Positions 62,821 to 64,000 of a stretch of 64,000 bases of DNA are shown here, one piece after another. The notes under the pieces were generated by a model. The model was not told the DNA's origin. It did no database searches and worked only from the letters and a program-made list of their open reading frames with translations. Both the position numbers and the translations under genes were made by a program. This stretch comes from Siniperca chuatsi (lineage: Eukaryota > Chordata > Actinopteri > Centrarchiformes > Sinipercidae). Location of the stretch: the NCBI RefSeq assembly GCF_020085105.1, contig NC_058062.1, positions 9,890,445 to 9,954,444 of the forward strand, in the 5' to 3' direction. Numbering within the stretch: the first letter of the stretch is position 1; the number at the start of each line of letters is the position of its first letter.

Positions 62821-63044
62821 GTAAATTTAATATAACTAAAAATGACGATAATTACTCCTTGATTCCAGTGGTGAAGAGTAACTAAGTACAAGTACTGTAC
62901 TTAAGTACAATTTTGAGGTACTTGTACTTTACTTGAGTATTTCCATGTGCACTTTATACTTTTACTCCACTGCTTTTCAAATGCAAATATTGTATTTTTT
63001 ACTCCACTACATTTTTTGACAGCTATAGTTATTTGCAAATTATA

Positions 63045-63308
63045 GGCTCTGTACACCTGCACAGGTGTTTCCAATTACCCTGTCTGATTAGCCCTCTAGT
63101 CAGGTATAAATTGGGTGGATCTATGCTGGGGAATTAAACCCAACTACTTACCCAATTATAACTGGGTAAGTTGCCGTGCCTTAACAGGTACAAAAAATCA
63201 ACAGAAGAGTGAGGGAGATGTCAATCAAGCATAGCAATAATTAGGCAACATAAGTGAACACACCTGTGGATGGACTATGGGTGTGCTGGGCCTTTAAGAT
63301 TTTACATA
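63045..63308. mobile_element. Nested insertion A (264 bp)
   Basis: Interrupts the hAT-type element. Identical 9-bp duplications CAAATTATA lie at 63036-63044 and 63309-63317. Contains CACCTGCACAGGTG (palindromic) and AACCCAACTACTTACCC. Family unknown. Confidence 0.7.
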
Positions 63309-63548
63309 CAAATTATATGGTACCATTATAGTATAAGATGCATTATTATTGATAAAACTACCAAATAGTATAATAAGTAGTTAGCTTTCATTCCATCTTG
63401 GCTAGCTACAAAATTACAATGGTTCTTATACTTAATGAGTATGTTTACTTTTGATACCTTAACTACATTTTTCTGATAATACTTATGAACTTCTACTTAA
63501 GTAATATTTTGAATGCCTGACTTTATTTATTTTTACACTGTGGTATTA

Positions 63549-63923
63549 ATCAGAATCAGAAATACTTTATTGATCCCTGAGGGGGAAACTTTTGTTACAG
63601 CTGCTCACTATCACGTCAATGCACACAGGGATAGAAGTTCTAAGCAAATCAGAATATAATATGCTATAATATAGGTAAGATAAATTAAGTACAAAGTGAA
63701 TATAAGTATAAAATTAAAATAAGTGTGAAGTACAAAGTGGATTTACTGGTTGATGATAAGTATGTACGGTATAATAATACAATGTAATAATATAAGTAGT
63801 AAGTAATAGTGCATGAACTGTCAAGTGTAGATTATTAAGATGATTATGAGACGGTGGATATTGCACAGCAGTACAGGAAGTATGAATAAAGATCAATAAA
63901 TAGGGAATTTTAAACTGAAAAGA
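63549..63923. mobile_element. Nested insertion B (375 bp), second copy of the dispersed repeat
   Basis: Begins near CAGAATCAGAAATACTTTAT and matches the first half of the repeat at 38919-39590. Flanked by GTATTA on both sides (63543-63548, 63924-63929), consistent with a target duplication, though a similar hexamer also exists in the longer copy. Confidence 0.65.
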
Positions 63924-64000
63924 GTATTACTACTTTTACTTTCAGTAAAACATCTAAATACTTCTTCCGCAACTGCTTGATTCTGCTTCAACACTCCATA

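Larger units (their letters stand above)
62866..63975. mobile_element. hAT-type miniature element in gene 4 intron 38, carrying nested insertions
   Basis: Starts CAGTGGTGAAGAGTA and ends TACTTCTTCCGCAACTG, imperfect inverted repeats. Identical 8-bp target duplications CTTGATTC flank it (62858-62865 and 63976-63983). The body (TACTTTACTTGAGTATT, TTTTACTCCACTAC) belongs to a very common fish repeat family. Two other elements are inserted inside it. It makes this intron more than 1180 bp long, against 92 bp in gene 2. Confidence 0.88.

Overview
The window is vertebrate nuclear DNA, almost certainly from a ray-finned (teleost) fish. It carries a head-to-tail array of fast skeletal muscle myosin heavy chain (MyHC) genes, all on the + strand. 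Introns are mostly 80-400 bp with GT/AG borders, and the spaces between genes are full of fish-type transposon debris (Tc1, hAT miniature elements, Gypsy-like and LINE fragments). Exon borders below were read by hand; every coding exon keeps phase with the next, and the reading frames close at 1937 and 1940 residues, the normal size of a sarcomeric MyHC.

Layout. Gene 1 (13-3096) is the last 11 exons of a MyHC whose start lies left of the window. Gene 2 (promoter near 6317, ATG 7099, stop 18390-18392) and gene 3 (TATA 24480, ATG 24918, stop 36708-36710) are complete, each with 2 non-coding and 39 coding exons. A scrambled MyHC pseudogene (42601-48086) follows, preceded by a LINE fragment and split by a Tc1 transposon. 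Gene 4 (TATA 51963, ATG 52435) is complete up to its 36th coding exon (ends 62820). Its last three exons lie beyond the window, after an intron inflated by a hAT-type insertion that holds two further insertions.

The genes encode the same kind of motor: N-terminal SH3-like region, P-loop, switch I, switch II, loops 1 and 2, SH1/SH2 cysteines, two IQ-type light-chain sites and a long coiled-coil rod. Rod exons and many introns are almost identical between copies, while surface loops 1 and 2 and scattered motor residues differ. This fits an array homogenised by gene conversion with local divergence in kinetic elements.

The most interesting non-coding signals are: (i) a perfect stem-loop in each intact 3' UTR, about 32-35 nt after the stop and 26-34 nt before AATAAA, decayed in the pseudogene; (ii) a conserved block of about 60 bp at about -0.7 kb before genes 2, 3 and 4, with a second copy at about -1.15 kb before genes 2 and 4, and one copy before the pseudogene; (iii) a TGACCAAA-YY-GAG motif starting 47-48 bp before each TATA box; (iv) a pseudogene that has kept an 808-bp intact stretch resembling gene 4 on one side and gene 3 on the other, suggesting it still exchanges sequence with its functional neighbours.
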